Positions 25,145 to 35,618 of a DNA stretch of 64,000 nt are shown piece after piece. Source of the DNA: Polaromonas vacuolata (GTDB lineage: Bacteria > Pseudomonadota > Gammaproteobacteria > Burkholderiales > Burkholderiaceae_C); NCBI RefSeq assembly GCF_012584515.1, contig NZ_CP051461.1, forward strand, positions 2,661,501 to 2,725,500, read 5' to 3'. Numbering within the stretch: position 1 is the stretch's first letter; every line of letters starts with the position of its first letter. The translations under genes were made by a program, and so were the position numbers. A model generated the notes under the pieces. It ran no database searches, was not told the origin of the DNA, and worked only from the letters and a program-made list of their open reading frames with translations.

Positions 25145-26656
25145 TCATGTACTGCCTATTGAAGTTACCTGTCGCCGCGCCGACCAATACTTAAACACAC
25201 GCGGTAACAGCATCACCGATAGCACCACCAACACCAGCGCCAGAGACATAGGCCGCTGCAAAAAGATCAGCGCACTGCCCTCGCCGATTGACATAGCGTT
25301 GCGCAATTGGGCCTCGGCCAAGGGGCCCAAAATCATACCGACTACTACTGGCGCGGTCGGAAAATCAAAGCGCCGCATCACCACGCCCAACACGCCAATG
25401 CCGTACAGCAAATACAAATCAAAAGTGCTTTGACGCATGCTGTAAGCGCCAACGGTGGCGAAAATTAAGATGCCTGAATAAAGATAGTGCTTAGGAATTT
25501 TTAGCAACTTCACCCACAAACCCACCATAGGCAGATTGAGAATGAGCAGCATCACATTGCCGATGTAGAGCGAAGCGATCAAAGCCCAAACCAGCGCCGA
25601 GGACGAGGTAAACAACTGCGGCCCCGGCTGAATCCCGTAGTTTTGAAAAGCACCTAGCAAAATAGCCGTGGTGTTAGAGGTCGGAATACCCAAGGTTAAA
25701 AGCGGTATTAATGCCGTGGTCACGGTGGCGTTATTGGCGGCCTCTGGGCCAGCAACCCCTTCAATAGCGCCTTGGTTACCGAACTCGGTATTGTCTTTGG
25801 CGAGTTTTTTCTCTGCCGCATAGCTCAGAAATGTCGGTATCTCAGTGCCACCAGCCGGTATGCAACCAAAAGGCACGCCTATGGCCGTGCCACGCAGCCA
25901 AGCCGGCCAAGAACGACGCCAGTCTTTAGCCGTCATGTGGACACGGCTCATGGCGTTCTGACTGTCTTTAGCTTTGCCCTCAAACAATACCGCGTGCAGC
26001 ACCTCGGCCACCGCAAACAGACCCACTGCTACCAGCACGATATCAATGCCGTCCAGCAATTCCAGCACGCCGCCGGTGTAACGCGCTTGACCGGTGATTT
26101 GGTCCAGCCCGACTAGGCCAGCAGCCAAACCAATAAACAGCGCGGTTAAGCCGCGCAGCACGCTTTTACCGAGTACTGCGCTGACGGTGGTGAAAGCCAG
26201 CAGCATCAGCATGAAGTACTCAGGCGGCCCGAGCTTGACGGCGAACTCGGCCACCACCGGCGCGAACAAGGTGACCAGCACAGTGCCTATGGTGCCGGCG
26301 ACAAAAGAGCCTATCGCCGCAGTTGCCAGTGCCGCTCCGGCGCGGCCACTTTTGGCCATTTTGTTGCCCTCCATGGCGGTGACCATGCTAGCGGTCTCCC
26401 CCGGCGTGTTGAGCAAAATAGACGTCGTCGAGCCACCATACATAGCGCCGTAGTAAATACCGGCGAAAAAAATCATTGAAGCCGTCGCCTCAACCTTGAC
26501 GGTGATGGGCAGCAGCATGGCGACAGCCACCGCCGGCCCAATGCCGGGCAGCACACCGACCGCAGTGCCCAGCGCGCAACCGACAAAACACCACATCAGG
26601 TTCACCGGCGTAGCGGCAGTGATGAATCCCTGCATTAAAAGATTAAAAATTTCCAT
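25145..26656 (-). CDS. tctA: Tripartite tricarboxylate transporter large membrane subunit TctA
   Basis: The 503-residue protein has 10-12 hydrophobic segments and the TctA family signatures ([51 protein letters not shown]). It forms the sodium- or proton-coupled channel that takes tricarboxylates or other carboxylates from the binding protein. It follows tctB by three bases and ends the tctCBA operon. Confidence 0.95.
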   Translation of the reverse strand: MEIFNLLMQGFITAATPVNLMWCFVGCALGTAVGVLPGIGPAVAVAMLLPITVKVEATASMIFFAGIYYGAMYGGSTTSILLNTPGETASMVTAMEGNKMAKSGRAGAALATAAIGSFVAGTIGTVLVTLFAPVVAEFAVKLGPPEYFMLMLLAFTTVSAVLGKSVLRGLTALFIGLAAGLVGLDQITGQARYTGGVLELLDGIDIVLVAVGLFAVAEVLHAVLFEGKAKDSQNAMSRVHMTAKDWRRSWPAWLRGTAIGVPFGCIPAGGTEIPTFLSYAAEKKLAKDNTEFGNQGAIEGVAGPEAANNATVTTALIPLLTLGIPTSNTTAILLGAFQNYGIQPGPQLFTSSSALVWALIASLYIGNVMLLILNLPMVGLWVKLLKIPKHYLYSGILIFATVGAYSMRQSTFDLYLLYGIGVLGVVMRRFDFPTAPVVVGMILGPLAEAQLRNAMSIGEGSALIFLQRPMSLALVLVVLSVMLLPRVFKYWSARRQVTSIGST

Positions 26657-26659
26657 GCT

Positions 26660-27166
26660 TTAAATCCAACCGCTAGAAGTCAGGCCAGGCAAACTAATCG
26701 CCAAAAATTTAGTGAACATCCAAAACACCGGTGCAGAAATCGCCGCGCCAATAGCCGCGTCTTTCAGCCAGCTCGCCAAGCTTTTGTCCCGCATCTCAGT
26801 GGCGCCGCGTAAGCCGCGCACGGCCAGCACAAAGCACAAGGTGCAGCTCAAGATAAAACCAATGCGGTTAATCAATACCGCGTTGATCAACATGCCCGCC
26901 GTGATCCAGATAAAGCCGGGCCAATAAGGCCGATCTTGACCCACAGGCAGTTCCATCGAGCGAAAGCCGCCCGAGAGCGACTCCCAGACAATAAAGACGC
27001 CGCAGCCAAGCAATGCAGCCGCCATAAACCACGGCAAAAAGTTGGGACCCACGCCGCCGTAGCCAGACGCAGAAGAAATATCCACCGCACCCCAAGCCAG
27101 CCCCAGCGCAATTAACAGCACGCCAGCGCCCACCAGCGTCTGGAAGAAAGTCGCGCTTTTGGCCAT
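26660..27166 (-). CDS. tctB: Tripartite tricarboxylate transporter small membrane subunit TctB
   Basis: The 168-residue protein has four predicted membrane segments, typical for TctB. The start and stop are tightly packed between tctC and tctA (0-3 bases). It is needed for the membrane complex, though its exact role is not known. Confidence 0.92.
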   Translation of the reverse strand: MAKSATFFQTLVGAGVLLIALGLAWGAVDISSASGYGGVGPNFLPWFMAAALLGCGVFIVWESLSGGFRSMELPVGQDRPYWPGFIWITAGMLINAVLINRIGFILSCTLCFVLAVRGLRGATEMRDKSLASWLKDAAIGAAISAPVFWMFTKFLAISLPGLTSSGWI

Positions 27167-28129
27167 TTAAATCATCCCGGCTTTAGTCATGGTGTCGCGC
27201 AAATTAGCAAAGTCTTGCTCGACAAATTTATCAAATGCCGGGCCGCTGAGCACGGCCGGTGTCCAGCCAAATTTGACCAATGATTCTTGCCACGTCTTGG
27301 ACTTAAGCGCCTGCAAAACCAGCGCCGTGAGCGCTTCACGCTGCTCTGACGTAATACCGGGTGCACCGTAAACACCGCGCCAATTACCAATCACCACATC
27401 AATACCCAACTCCTTGAGGGTCGGGGCGGCCAAGCCCGGCAGGCGTTCTTCAGAGGTCACGCACAGTGGCCGCATTTTGCCGGCGCTGATGAACTCGGCA
27501 AACTCGCTGTAACCGCTGCCACCAATCGTGACATTGCCGCCCAGCACTGCTGCAGTCGCCTCGCCGCCGCCGCGAAAAGCCACATAGTTTATTTTTGCAG
27601 GATCAACACCAACCTGACGGGCAATCATGGCCGCAGCAATATGCTCGGTAGAACCGCGTGAGCCGCCGCCCCACTTGACACTACCGGGGTCTTTTTTAAG
27701 CTGTGCAATGACTTCTTGCATGCTTTTAAACGGAGAATTAGCCGGCAACACAAACACGTTGTACTCGCTGTAGACGCGCGCAATCGGCGTGACTTGCGAC
27801 AAGTTGACCGGTGGCTTACCGGTGATGATGCCGCCCAGCATTACCGCGCCCATCACCATCAAGGCATTGCCGTCGCCCTTGTTGGCATTGATGAACTGGG
27901 CCAAGCCCAACACACCAGCGGCGCCGCCCTTGTTGTCATAGCTCACCGTAGCAGCAGCACCCGAGTCGAGCATCGCTTTGCCCAAAGTGCGGCCAGTCAA
28001 ATCCCAGCCGCCGCCCGGGTTGGCTGGGATCATCATCTTGATATTGGCAGCGGCCGCTTGAGCCGAAAAAGGCATGGCTCCAACAGCAGCAAGAGCGGCC
28101 ATGGATTTGAGAAAGGTACTGCGGCGCAT
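27167..28129 (-). CDS. tctC: Tripartite tricarboxylate transporter binding protein TctC
   Basis: The 320-residue periplasmic protein has a signal peptide (MRRSTFLKSMAALAAVGAMP to an AQAAA cleavage region). The Bug-family fold starts at IKMMIPANPGGGWDLTGRTL, with GGAAGVLGLAQF further on. It captures citrate-like or other carboxylates; Bug proteins vary in ligand, so the substrate is open. It is divergent from tctD, which probably controls it. Confidence 0.95.
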   Translation of the reverse strand: MRRSTFLKSMAALAAVGAMPFSAQAAAANIKMMIPANPGGGWDLTGRTLGKAMLDSGAAATVSYDNKGGAAGVLGLAQFINANKGDGNALMVMGAVMLGGIITGKPPVNLSQVTPIARVYSEYNVFVLPANSPFKSMQEVIAQLKKDPGSVKWGGGSRGSTEHIAAAMIARQVGVDPAKINYVAFRGGGEATAAVLGGNVTIGGSGYSEFAEFISAGKMRPLCVTSEERLPGLAAPTLKELGIDVVIGNWRGVYGAPGITSEQREALTALVLQALKSKTWQESLVKFGWTPAVLSGPAFDKFVEQDFANLRDTMTKAGMI

Positions 28130-28303
28130 ATCGGTCTCCTTGGAGTAATTGGTTTGGCTATCTTGCGGCAGCTGGCTGTCAAACAGCTGTCGTTAAACAC
28201 TAGGGAAAGCGCTGATGGCAAAACCAAAAAGCCAACTAAAAAGTGCTGTGCACAGCAGTCTGAGAAAAACGTCTGGCTGCCCTGCCCTATCATCGGGACA
28301 ACT

Positions 28304-28999
28304 ATGAAACTGCTGTTAATCGAAGACGATGCCTCCATGCAAACCGCACTCAAGCGCGCACTAAGCCGGCGCGAAATTGATGTCACCTTATGCAGCGACG
28401 GTCTTTTAGCGCTTGAGCAATGGCTTAACAGCCAAGCCGATGTGGTGGTGCTCGATTTGAGTCTGCCCGGTCAAGACGGTCTGCAACTGTTAAGCCAAGC
28501 GCGCGGCCGCGGTTTAACTACACCTGTATTGATACTGACGGCACGCGGCACAGTCGGCGACCGGGTGATGGGTTTGAACTTGGGTGCAGACGACTACCTA
28601 GCCAAACCTTTTGACCTTGACGAGCTAGAAGCAAGACTGCGCGCTTTGCACAGACGGCGCACAAAAAATGAAGTATCAGCCGTTAATTTAGACACCAACC
28701 CTGAGCAATATTCAGTCGGTGAACTTCGCTACGACCAAGCCAGCGGCGCTATTTACCACCTGGGCTTGGCGCTCGAGCTAACGCCGCGTGAGCTCACGCT
28801 GCTGCAAACTTTAATGCTCAGACCCGGCCATGCGGTAGCCAAAGAAAAACTCTTTGAGTTGGTGTTTCCAGGCGCTATCGATGTGCAATACGAAGCGGTC
28901 GAAGTGGTGGTTTACCGGCTGCGTAAAAAACTCATTGGCAAAAAAGTTAACTTGATGACGCTGCGCGGTTTGGGCTATTTACTCAAAGCGGAAAGCTAA
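28304..28999 (+). CDS. tctD: Two-component response regulator TctD
   Basis: The 231-residue protein is of the OmpR/PhoB type. The receiver has the acidic pocket IEDDAS, the phospho-acceptor Asp in VVVLDLSLPGQDG and the Lys in LAKPFDLDEL. A winged-helix DNA-binding domain follows from about residue 130 (LELTPRELTLLQTL, LRGLGYLL). The ATG at 28304 is chosen because the receiver starts there; the long upstream open frame runs over tctC on the other strand. It is divergent from tctC and followed by tctE, as in classical tct loci. Confidence 0.93.
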   Translation: MKLLLIEDDASMQTALKRALSRREIDVTLCSDGLLALEQWLNSQADVVVLDLSLPGQDGLQLLSQARGRGLTTPVLILTARGTVGDRVMGLNLGADDYLAKPFDLDELEARLRALHRRRTKNEVSAVNLDTNPEQYSVGELRYDQASGAIYHLGLALELTPRELTLLQTLMLRPGHAVAKEKLFELVFPGAIDVQYEAVEVVVYRLRKKLIGKKVNLMTLRGLGYLLKAES

Positions 29000-29005
29000 A
29001 CCTTG

Positions 29006-30439
29006 ATGCGTCTGCGCCAACCCGTGCTGTCCCTGCGCCGCCGTTTGCTATTGGGTATTTTGCTGCCGCTTTGCCTGCTGGTTGTCGTCAACACCTACAG
29101 CCTGTATATCCAAGCCTATAGCGCTATCAACACGGCTTATGACCGCAGCCTTTTGGCGTCGGCTAAAACCATAGGCGAGGAAATGGATGTTGAAGGCTTT
29201 GATGAGTTATCAAGGCTGCGCGTGACCGTGCCCTATGCCGCACTCGAAGCCTTTGAGGCCGACAACCACAGTCAGATTTTCTACCGCGTCTCTAGCCTCA
29301 ACGGCGAGATGATTTCTGGCTTTGCCGAGTTACCTTTTTGGCGCGGCCAAATAGCTAGCAAGCCGCCCTATGCAGCCTTGGTTAATTTTTACGATACGGT
29401 GTTTCGTGGCCAGCCGGTGCGCGTCGCGGTGTTGCTGCAGCCCGTCGTCAGTCAACAAGGCCGCGGCATGGCCGTCATCCAAGTGGCCGAAACACTGGAG
29501 CTACGCCAAACACTGGCGCAAAAAATTCTGACCGACACAGTTTGGCGGCAACTCTTACTAGTGCTTGTAATAGCCTTGGTGGTAGTGCTGGTGGTGCAAC
29601 TGGCGACCCGGCCAATACGCGCCTTAAGTGCTGAACTTCAAGCCCGGCCAGAAGGCGAATTAAGTCCCCTCAATGCACCCAACGCACCGCGTGAATTATT
29701 GCCCTTGGTGGACGCGACTAATGCGGTGATGGCCAGAATGCACAGCTTGCTAGAACATCAAAAACGCTTTATTCGCGATGCTGCACACGAGCTTAGAACG
29801 CCGTTAGCCGTACTCAAAGTACAAGTACAGTCAGCCCTGCGCGGAGACCTCACACCGATGTCCGCATTACTCGAAATCAGTCAAACAGTAGACCGAGCAA
29901 CCCAGCTTGCGAATCAAATGTTGGCCTTAGCCAGAGTCGAAGAATTGCGCCAACAACCCGCGACCACATTTGTCGATTGGGCTGCAGTACTGCGTTCGAC
30001 GGCGCTGGACTTGTCGCCATTAATCGCTGAAAAAAATTTGGATTTCGAAATTCGCACTAGACCCAGCATGATTGGCGCGCACGAATGGATGTTGAGTGAA
30101 TTAGCACAAAACTTACTGCACAACGCGATAAAACATTGCCCTCATAACGGCAACCTGAGCGTGACATTAAGCCATGACGCCAATCATGCGCAGCTGTGCA
30201 TTAGCGACAGCGGCACGGGCATCACGAACGAGCTCGCCGAGCGGCTGTATCAACCTTTTTCTGCCGGCGACCTGAAACACGGCTCCGGTCTGGGACTAGC
30301 CATATGTCACGAAATCGTTCAAGCTCTAAGCGGCTCAATAACACTTAAAAACCGGATGTTAAATGGTCATATTCAAGGACTAGACGCTGGTGTCAATTTA
30401 CCGTTAAAAAGTAATCCACAAGCCAAAAATAAAATTTAA
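29006..30439 (+). CDS. tctE: Two-component sensor histidine kinase TctE
   Basis: The 477-residue kinase has two membrane segments (about residues 12-30 and 180-200) around a periplasmic TctE-type sensor domain. A HAMP-like linker, the phospho-acceptor box RDAAHELRTPLAVLK and the ATPase motifs (NLLHNAIKHCP, SDSGTGI, GSGLGLAI) follow. It should sense the tricarboxylate-like ligand and phosphorylate TctD. The start is the ATG at 29006, six bases after the tctD stop, with a TTG just before it in frame. Confidence 0.93.
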   Translation: MRLRQPVLSLRRRLLLGILLPLCLLVVVNTYSLYIQAYSAINTAYDRSLLASAKTIGEEMDVEGFDELSRLRVTVPYAALEAFEADNHSQIFYRVSSLNGEMISGFAELPFWRGQIASKPPYAALVNFYDTVFRGQPVRVAVLLQPVVSQQGRGMAVIQVAETLELRQTLAQKILTDTVWRQLLLVLVIALVVVLVVQLATRPIRALSAELQARPEGELSPLNAPNAPRELLPLVDATNAVMARMHSLLEHQKRFIRDAAHELRTPLAVLKVQVQSALRGDLTPMSALLEISQTVDRATQLANQMLALARVEELRQQPATTFVDWAAVLRSTALDLSPLIAEKNLDFEIRTRPSMIGAHEWMLSELAQNLLHNAIKHCPHNGNLSVTLSHDANHAQLCISDSGTGITNELAERLYQPFSAGDLKHGSGLGLAICHEIVQALSGSITLKNRMLNGHIQGLDAGVNLPLKSNPQAKNKI

Positions 30440-30467
30440 TCTTTTTACCTGGAGATCACTGAAAAAA

Positions 30468-30881
30468 ATGGAAAAATTACGCATAGATAAGTGGCTATGG
30501 GCGGCCCGCTTTTACAAGACGCGATCATTAGCTGCCGAAGAAATCGGTAAAGGCCGAGTGCAAATAAATGGCGTAGAAGCCAAGTCATCGCGTGAAGTCA
30601 AAGCTGGCGACGAGGTGTCACTGCGCCAAGGACCCTTGACTCGCACCGTCGAGGTGATGGGCATTAGCAACCAGCGCGGTGGTGCACCCGTCGCGCAACT
30701 ACTTTATAAAGAAAGCGAAGAAAGCCTTGCCCGCAAAGCGTTGGCGGCAGAGCAAGGCCGGCTCGGCCAAGAGCCGGCTACAACGCTTGAGCATGGCCGA
30801 CCCACCAAACGCGACCGACGCGATATTGAAAAAGCCCAAGGCCAAGGATGGGACAGTCGCTGGAGCGCTTCTGCTGATTAA
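30468..30881 (+). CDS. hslR: S4-domain RNA-binding protein, Hsp15-like
   Basis: The 137-residue protein starts with an S4 RNA-binding domain (RIDKWLWAARFYKTRSLAAE, GKGRVQINGVEAKSSREV) followed by a basic tail, the layout of heat-shock protein 15. Hsp15 binds free 50S subunits carrying stalled nascent chains. A GGAGAT ribosome site precedes the ATG. It converges on the DUF1415 gene with a five-base gap. Confidence 0.9.
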   Translation: MEKLRIDKWLWAARFYKTRSLAAEEIGKGRVQINGVEAKSSREVKAGDEVSLRQGPLTRTVEVMGISNQRGGAPVAQLLYKESEESLARKALAAEQGRLGQEPATTLEHGRPTKRDRRDIEKAQGQGWDSRWSASAD

Positions 30882-30886
30882 AACAA

Positions 30887-31432
30887 TTAGAGACCTAAGG
30901 CTTTCCAGCCTTCGGGCCCTAGTTTTTCAAGCGTGGCGATATTTTGTTCAAAGATGGCTTCAGCCTGCGGGAAAGATGCAACCGCACGCTCAACACTTTC
31001 TTCGCGCAGCAAGTGCAGAATAGAAAACGGTGCGCGGTTACTGAAGTTGCCCATGTCATCGGGCTCAGTGCCGTCGAACTGAAAGCCTGGATGAAAGCTC
31101 GCCAGTTGCACCACGCCAGATAAGTCATGCTCGTCGATCACATCTTCAGCAATTTCCAGAAAATCGTTAAAGTCTAAAAAGTCTTGAAACAAACTTGGAT
31201 GAATTAACAAGGTAGTGTCAATTTGCTCTGCTGGTGTGGCCACCAGCAGATCGAGCTCGCGGTCTAGCTCTTCGAGCAAGTCATCCGCATGGCGGGCATG
31301 ACTGACCACCAGCCTGACTTGGTTCTTCACATAAACCGCTTTGGCAAAGGGGCACAGATTCAAACCAATCACGGCCGCTTCCAGCCAGTGACGGGTCTGG
31401 CTCAGAACTTCGTCGTCGCTCAAGCCAGCCAT
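30887..31432 (-). CDS. DUF1415 family protein
   Basis: The 181-residue protein has the family pattern RHWLEAAVIGLNLCPFAK (residues 15-32), with conserved Cys-Pro, and ASFHPGFQFDGTEPDDMGNF near residue 120. DUF1415 has no established function. It is soluble and lies directly downstream of ettA (three-base gap), so the two are probably co-transcribed. Confidence 0.9.
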   Translation of the reverse strand: MAGLSDDEVLSQTRHWLEAAVIGLNLCPFAKAVYVKNQVRLVVSHARHADDLLEELDRELDLLVATPAEQIDTTLLIHPSLFQDFLDFNDFLEIAEDVIDEHDLSGVVQLASFHPGFQFDGTEPDDMGNFSNRAPFSILHLLREESVERAVASFPQAEAIFEQNIATLEKLGPEGWKALGL

Positions 31433-31434
31433 AT

Positions 31435-33096
31435 TTACTTCAGTGCCTTAAAGCGCATACGCTTAGGTTTAGAGCCTTCTTCACCCAAACGCTTTTTCTT
31501 ATCGGCTTCGTATTCTTGGTAGTTACCGTCAAAAAATGTCCACTGGCTATCGCCTTCGGCAGCAAGAATATGGGTCGCAATACGGTCAAGAAACCAACGG
31601 TCGTGGCTAATGACCATGACTGAGCCGGCGAACTCCAACAGTGCATCTTCTAGCGCGCGCAAGGTCTCAACGTCCAAGTCGTTAGACGGCTCATCGAGCA
31701 TCAACACATTGCCGCCAGCAATCAAGGTTTTGGCTAAATGCAGCCGACCGCGCTCACCACCGGACAAGGTACCGACACGCTTTTGCTGGTCACCACCGTT
31801 GAAGTTAAAACGGCCCGCATACGCGCGGCTTGGCATCTGAAATTTGCCGACATTGAGAATGTCGAGTCCGCCTGAGATGTCTTCCCAAACGGTTTTTTCA
31901 TTTTGCAAATCGTCGCGGTTCTGGTCCACAAAAGCCATGCGTACGGTAGAACCCTTAACCACTTCACCGCTGTCGGGCAATTCCTTGCCTGCAATCAGTT
32001 TGAACAGCGTGGACTTACCCGCGCCGTTAGGGCCAATGATGCCGACGATGGCGCCGGCTGGAATCGTGAAACTCAAATTGTCAATTAATAGGCGGTCGCC
32101 AAAAGACTTGCTGACGTCTTTGAACTCAATGACTTGCGCACCCAAGCGTTCGGCGACGGGGATGAAAATCTCATTGGTTTCTACGCGTTTTTGGTATTCA
32201 AAATCGCTCAATTCCTCAAACCGTGCCAGACGCGATTTGCTCTTGGCTTGACGCGCTTTAGGGTTTTGGCGTGACCATTCCAATTCCTTCTTCAAGGCCT
32301 TGGCGCGGGCTTCTTCGCCCTTTTGTTCGGTTGCCAGACGCTCGCCCTTTTGTTCTAGCCAGCTGCTGTAGTTGCCCTTCCATGGAATGCCATGGCCACG
32401 GTCGAGCTCTAAAATCCATTCGGCTGCGTTGTCGAGGAAATAGCGATCGTGGGTAATCGCCACCACTGTGCCGGAAAAGCGCTGCAAGAACTGCTCAAGC
32501 CAGTCCACCGATTCAGCGTCCAAGTGATTGGTTGGCTCATCAAGCAGCAGCATGTCTGGCTTGGAAAGCAGCATGCGGCAAAGCGCAACACGGCGCTTTT
32601 CACCACCGGAGAGCACTCCGATTTTGGCATCCCAAGCCGGCAGACGAAGCGCATCAGCGGCGATCTCAAGCTGGTGCTCCGAGTCGCTGCCGCTGGTGGC
32701 AATAATGGCTTCCAAGCGCGCTTGCTCGGCAGCTAGCGCATCGAAGTCAGCGTCTTCCTCGCCATAGGCGGTGTAGACAGCTTCTAGCAAACCTTTGGCG
32801 GCAAAGACTTCGCCCATGGCTTCTTCAACGCTTTCGCGCACCGTGTGCTCGTCATTAAGCTTAGGCTCTTGCGGCAGGTAGCCGATGTTCAGACCCGGCA
32901 TTGGTGTGGCTTCGCCTTCAATTTCCTTGTCCAGTCCGGCCATGATCTTGAGCAAGGTGGACTTGCCCGAACCGTTCACGCCCAGCATGCCAATCTTGGC
33001 GCCGGGGAAAAAGCTCAGTGACACGTCCTTGAGGATGTGGCGCTTAGGCGGCACAATCTTGCCGACCTTGTTCATGCTAAATACGTACTGGGCCAT
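31435..33096 (-). CDS. ettA: Energy-dependent translational throttle protein EttA (ABC-F)
   Basis: The 553-residue protein has two ABC ATPase modules without membrane segments: GVNGSGKST with LSGGEKRRVAL in the first half and GPNGAGKST with LSGGERGRLHLAKTL in the second. A basic linker (RQNPKARQAKSKSRLARFEEL) lies between them. EttA binds the ribosomal E site and regulates entry into elongation according to ATP level. Length matches the family (about 555). Confidence 0.96.
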   Translation of the reverse strand: MAQYVFSMNKVGKIVPPKRHILKDVSLSFFPGAKIGMLGVNGSGKSTLLKIMAGLDKEIEGEATPMPGLNIGYLPQEPKLNDEHTVRESVEEAMGEVFAAKGLLEAVYTAYGEEDADFDALAAEQARLEAIIATSGSDSEHQLEIAADALRLPAWDAKIGVLSGGEKRRVALCRMLLSKPDMLLLDEPTNHLDAESVDWLEQFLQRFSGTVVAITHDRYFLDNAAEWILELDRGHGIPWKGNYSSWLEQKGERLATEQKGEEARAKALKKELEWSRQNPKARQAKSKSRLARFEELSDFEYQKRVETNEIFIPVAERLGAQVIEFKDVSKSFGDRLLIDNLSFTIPAGAIVGIIGPNGAGKSTLFKLIAGKELPDSGEVVKGSTVRMAFVDQNRDDLQNEKTVWEDISGGLDILNVGKFQMPSRAYAGRFNFNGGDQQKRVGTLSGGERGRLHLAKTLIAGGNVLMLDEPSNDLDVETLRALEDALLEFAGSVMVISHDRWFLDRIATHILAAEGDSQWTFFDGNYQEYEADKKKRLGEEGSKPKRMRFKALK

Positions 33097-33403
33097 AACA
33101 ACCTATCTCTTAAAAAAATAAAACTAAAGAAAAGCGCAGCCGCGCGGAACACACACCGTTAAGGCATGAATTGGAGGCGCGTTATTTACTGCAACCCTAC
33201 CATTATCGTTCCGTGAGACAATACGTTTGTCTGAAGGCTCCAGTTGCCCCGGACATTTGGGCAACTCAAGGCTAGACCAAACAAATCTATCCAACGAGTC
33301 CTCAGCCCGACTTCCTGAACCCATCTGCCTACACTGGCGGGTTGCTTAAAAAACTTGAGCACCCTACAGGCCGATTCTTTAAGCATCCCAGCGGTGCAAA
33401 AAA
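33097..33403. other. Intergenic region between ettA and the DEAD-box helicase
   Basis: This 307-base divergent region must hold promoters for ettA and for the helicase gene. No conserved gene or strong hairpin is seen. A long 5' leader would be in keeping with cold-inducible RNA helicases, but no element can be pinned down by eye. Confidence 0.5.
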
Positions 33404-35263
33404 ATGACATTTGAAAATCTGAATCTGGCTCCGGCCATTCTTAAAGCTGTGCTTGAGCAGGGCTACGACACACCGACACCTATTCAAGCCCAAGCCATTC
33501 CGGCCGTGCTCGCAGGTGGTGACTTACTCGGTGGCGCACAGACCGGCACCGGTAAAACCGCAGCCTTCACGTTGCCTTTGCTGCAGCGCCTGTCCACCGA
33601 GCCACGCCTGACCAATCGCCGCGGTGTTAACGCCGTGCGCGCACTGATCATGACGCCAACCCGCGAACTCGCGGCGCAGGTCGAAGAAAGCGTTCGCACC
33701 TACGGCAAATACACAGACCTGACCTCTATGGTGATGTTTGGCGGTGTTGGCATGGGCGCACAAATAGAAAAACTGCGCCGCGGCGTTGACATCTTGGTGG
33801 CCACACCAGGCCGTCTGCTAGACCACGCCAGCCAAGGTACTTTGGACCTGAGCCAGGTGCAAATTTTGGTACTCGACGAAGCCGACCGTATGTTGGACAT
33901 GGGCTTTATCCATGACATCAAAAAAGTGCTGGCCTTGGTGCCAAAGCAAAAACAAGTGCTGCTGTTTAGCGCCACTTTTAGCGACGAGATTCGTGACTTG
34001 GCCAACGGCTTGCTACGCGACCCAGCTCACATTCAGGTCACACCGCGCAACACCACAGTGCAGCGCATCACGCAAACCATTCACCCAGTCGGACGCAGCA
34101 AGAAAAAAGCCTTGCTGACCCACATCATTAACGAGCACAACTGGAGCCAGGTTCTGGTCTTCACGCGGACCAAGTTTGGCGCCAACAATGTGGCCGAGCA
34201 CTTGACCAAAAACGGCATCGAAGCCATGGCGCTGCATGGCAACAAAAGCCAGACTGCACGCACGCAAGCGCTGCAAGGCTTTAAAGACGGCACGATTCGC
34301 GCGCTGGTTGCAACCGACATTGCCGCACGCGGTATTGATATCGACGAGTTGCCACATGTCGTGAACTATGAAATCCCTAACGTCAGCGAAGACTACGTGC
34401 ACCGTATTGGCCGTACAGGGCGCGCCGGTAACAGCGGTGAAGCCGTCAGCTTGGTCTGTATGGACGAAGAAGGCTTTATGCAAGACATCGAGCGTTTCAC
34501 TAAACAAAACATCGATAAAGTCGTGGTCCCCGGTTTTGAAGCCGATCCAGACGAGCGCGCAGAGCCGCTGGCCATGGGTCGTCAAACCATCTGGGGTGGA
34601 CTCGGCAAACCGCCTAGCCGGGATGTGATGCAAGCCGCGGCAAAAGCTGCGCGCAGCGAAATGATGCAGCGTATCCGTGACACCAAAGGCGCACAGCCTG
34701 CGCGTGGCGCGGGCAATGGCGGCGGCGGTCGTAATGCAGGCAGTCCTGGCGGTCGAAGCGGCGGTGGAAACGCTGGTAACACTGGTAACACTGGTAACAC
34801 TGGTAATGGCGGTGGCGGCTACAGCAATAATGGCGGTGGTAATGGCGGTAACGGCGGCGGCAGCAATGGTGGTAACGGTTATGGCCGTGGTCCACGTACG
34901 CCAAACCCAGGTCAGCCACGCATGAATTCTGGCTACGGCCAGCCTTCAGGCCAGCAGCGTCAAGCCCATGCACCGCGCCCTGCGCGTGAAGACCAGCAGC
35001 CACGCATGGACCCGCGCAACAACGAGCCGCGTCATGACAGCCGTAACAACTTTGACGACCAACAACCGTCTAGCCACGCATCGTCGGGCTTCCCTTCATC
35101 CGGCCAGCCGTCAGGCAACCGCAACAACTTCCGCGGCGCTCGTCCTGCGGGCGGCGGTGGTGGTGGTGGTGGTCGCGGCGGTAACAATGGCGGCGGTAAT
35201 GGTGGTGGCAATGGCGGCCCACGTCGCAGCAATGGCGGCGGTTCAGGCCCATACGGCAGATAA
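33404..35263 (+). CDS. rhlE: DEAD-box RNA helicase, RhlE-like, with Gly/Asn-rich tail
   Basis: The 619-residue protein has the helicase core in the first 380 residues: Q motif ([10 protein letters not shown]), AQTGTGKT (motif I), TPTRELAAQ (Ia), [10 protein letters not shown] (II), FSATF (III), and [16 protein letters not shown] and [10 protein letters not shown] (V, VI). The last 190 residues are low-complexity Gly/Asn/Arg/Pro sequence with a threefold NTG repeat at about residue 457, likely a disordered RNA-binding tail. Such proteins remodel structured RNA in ribosome assembly and decay, often in the cold. A terminator follows. Assignment to RhlE rather than other DEAD proteins is by overall similarity. 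Confidence 0.93.
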   Translation: MTFENLNLAPAILKAVLEQGYDTPTPIQAQAIPAVLAGGDLLGGAQTGTGKTAAFTLPLLQRLSTEPRLTNRRGVNAVRALIMTPTRELAAQVEESVRTYGKYTDLTSMVMFGGVGMGAQIEKLRRGVDILVATPGRLLDHASQGTLDLSQVQILVLDEADRMLDMGFIHDIKKVLALVPKQKQVLLFSATFSDEIRDLANGLLRDPAHIQVTPRNTTVQRITQTIHPVGRSKKKALLTHIINEHNWSQVLVFTRTKFGANNVAEHLTKNGIEAMALHGNKSQTARTQALQGFKDGTIRALVATDIAARGIDIDELPHVVNYEIPNVSEDYVHRIGRTGRAGNSGEAVSLVCMDEEGFMQDIERFTKQNIDKVVVPGFEADPDERAEPLAMGRQTIWGGLGKPPSRDVMQAAAKAARSEMMQRIRDTKGAQPARGAGNGGGGRNAGSPGGRSGGGNAGNTGNTGNTGNGGGGYSNNGGGNGGNGGGSNGGNGYGRGPRTPNPGQPRMNSGYGQPSGQQRQAHAPRPAREDQQPRMDPRNNEPRHDSRNNFDDQQPSSHASSGFPSSGQPSGNRNNFRGARPAGGGGGGGGRGGNNGGGNGGGNGGPRRSNGGGSGPYGR

Positions 35264-35308
35264 AAAAAATAGCCAGATAAAACAGGGTGACCTGTTTTAG
35301 AAGAATCA

Positions 35309-35350
35309 AAAAAAGCCGCTTCCGAAGTTACTTCGGAGGCGGTTTTTTTA
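35309..35350 (+). terminator. Rho-independent terminator after the helicase gene
   Basis: The stem around GCCGCTTCCGAAG and CTTCGGAGGCGG has a three-base loop (TTA), preceded by an A run and followed by TTTTTTT. A second short palindrome, AAAACAGG-GTGA-CCTGTTTT, lies just before it at 35279-35298. Confidence 0.85.
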
Positions 35351-35618
35351 TATCTAGCTGGTCAAAAAGATTGGCTAATTGAAGTCTTGATATGCCTCAG
35401 CCAAGATCGCCTCAAAGGCAAAACAAGATAAAAAACGCATGACAACTTGCTGCGTATTACTTTCGCCAATCATTTCTAAGTCTGGCGCGCAGACGCAGAC
35501 ACAATTTGAGTACGTCCAAATCGAAACAAGAACAGATGAGAATGGTCTAAAAGTAGCATTCAACGGCGTCAGGCTCTCGTGCTACATTGCACTAATCCTG
35601 TAACACAAGGAAATAGAC
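35351..35618. other. Intergenic region upstream of the toxin-antitoxin pair
   Basis: A 62-codon minus-strand frame (35375-35563) has no recognisable family and no clear ribosome site, so it is not called. The last 50 bases should hold the promoter of the toxin-antitoxin operon; ACAAGGAAATAGAC before the ATG is a good ribosome site. Confidence 0.5.

Noticed and set aside
27716..28303. Long upstream extension of the TctD reading frame
   Set aside because: It lies antisense to tctC and the receiver domain begins exactly at the ATG at 28304.
33124..33324. 66-codon minus-strand frame between ettA and the helicase gene
   Set aside because: No ribosome site, no family and unusual composition; treated as non-coding.
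35375..35563. 62-codon minus-strand frame downstream of the helicase terminator
   Set aside because: No recognised similarity and no good ribosome site, so it is only mentioned as part of the intergenic region.
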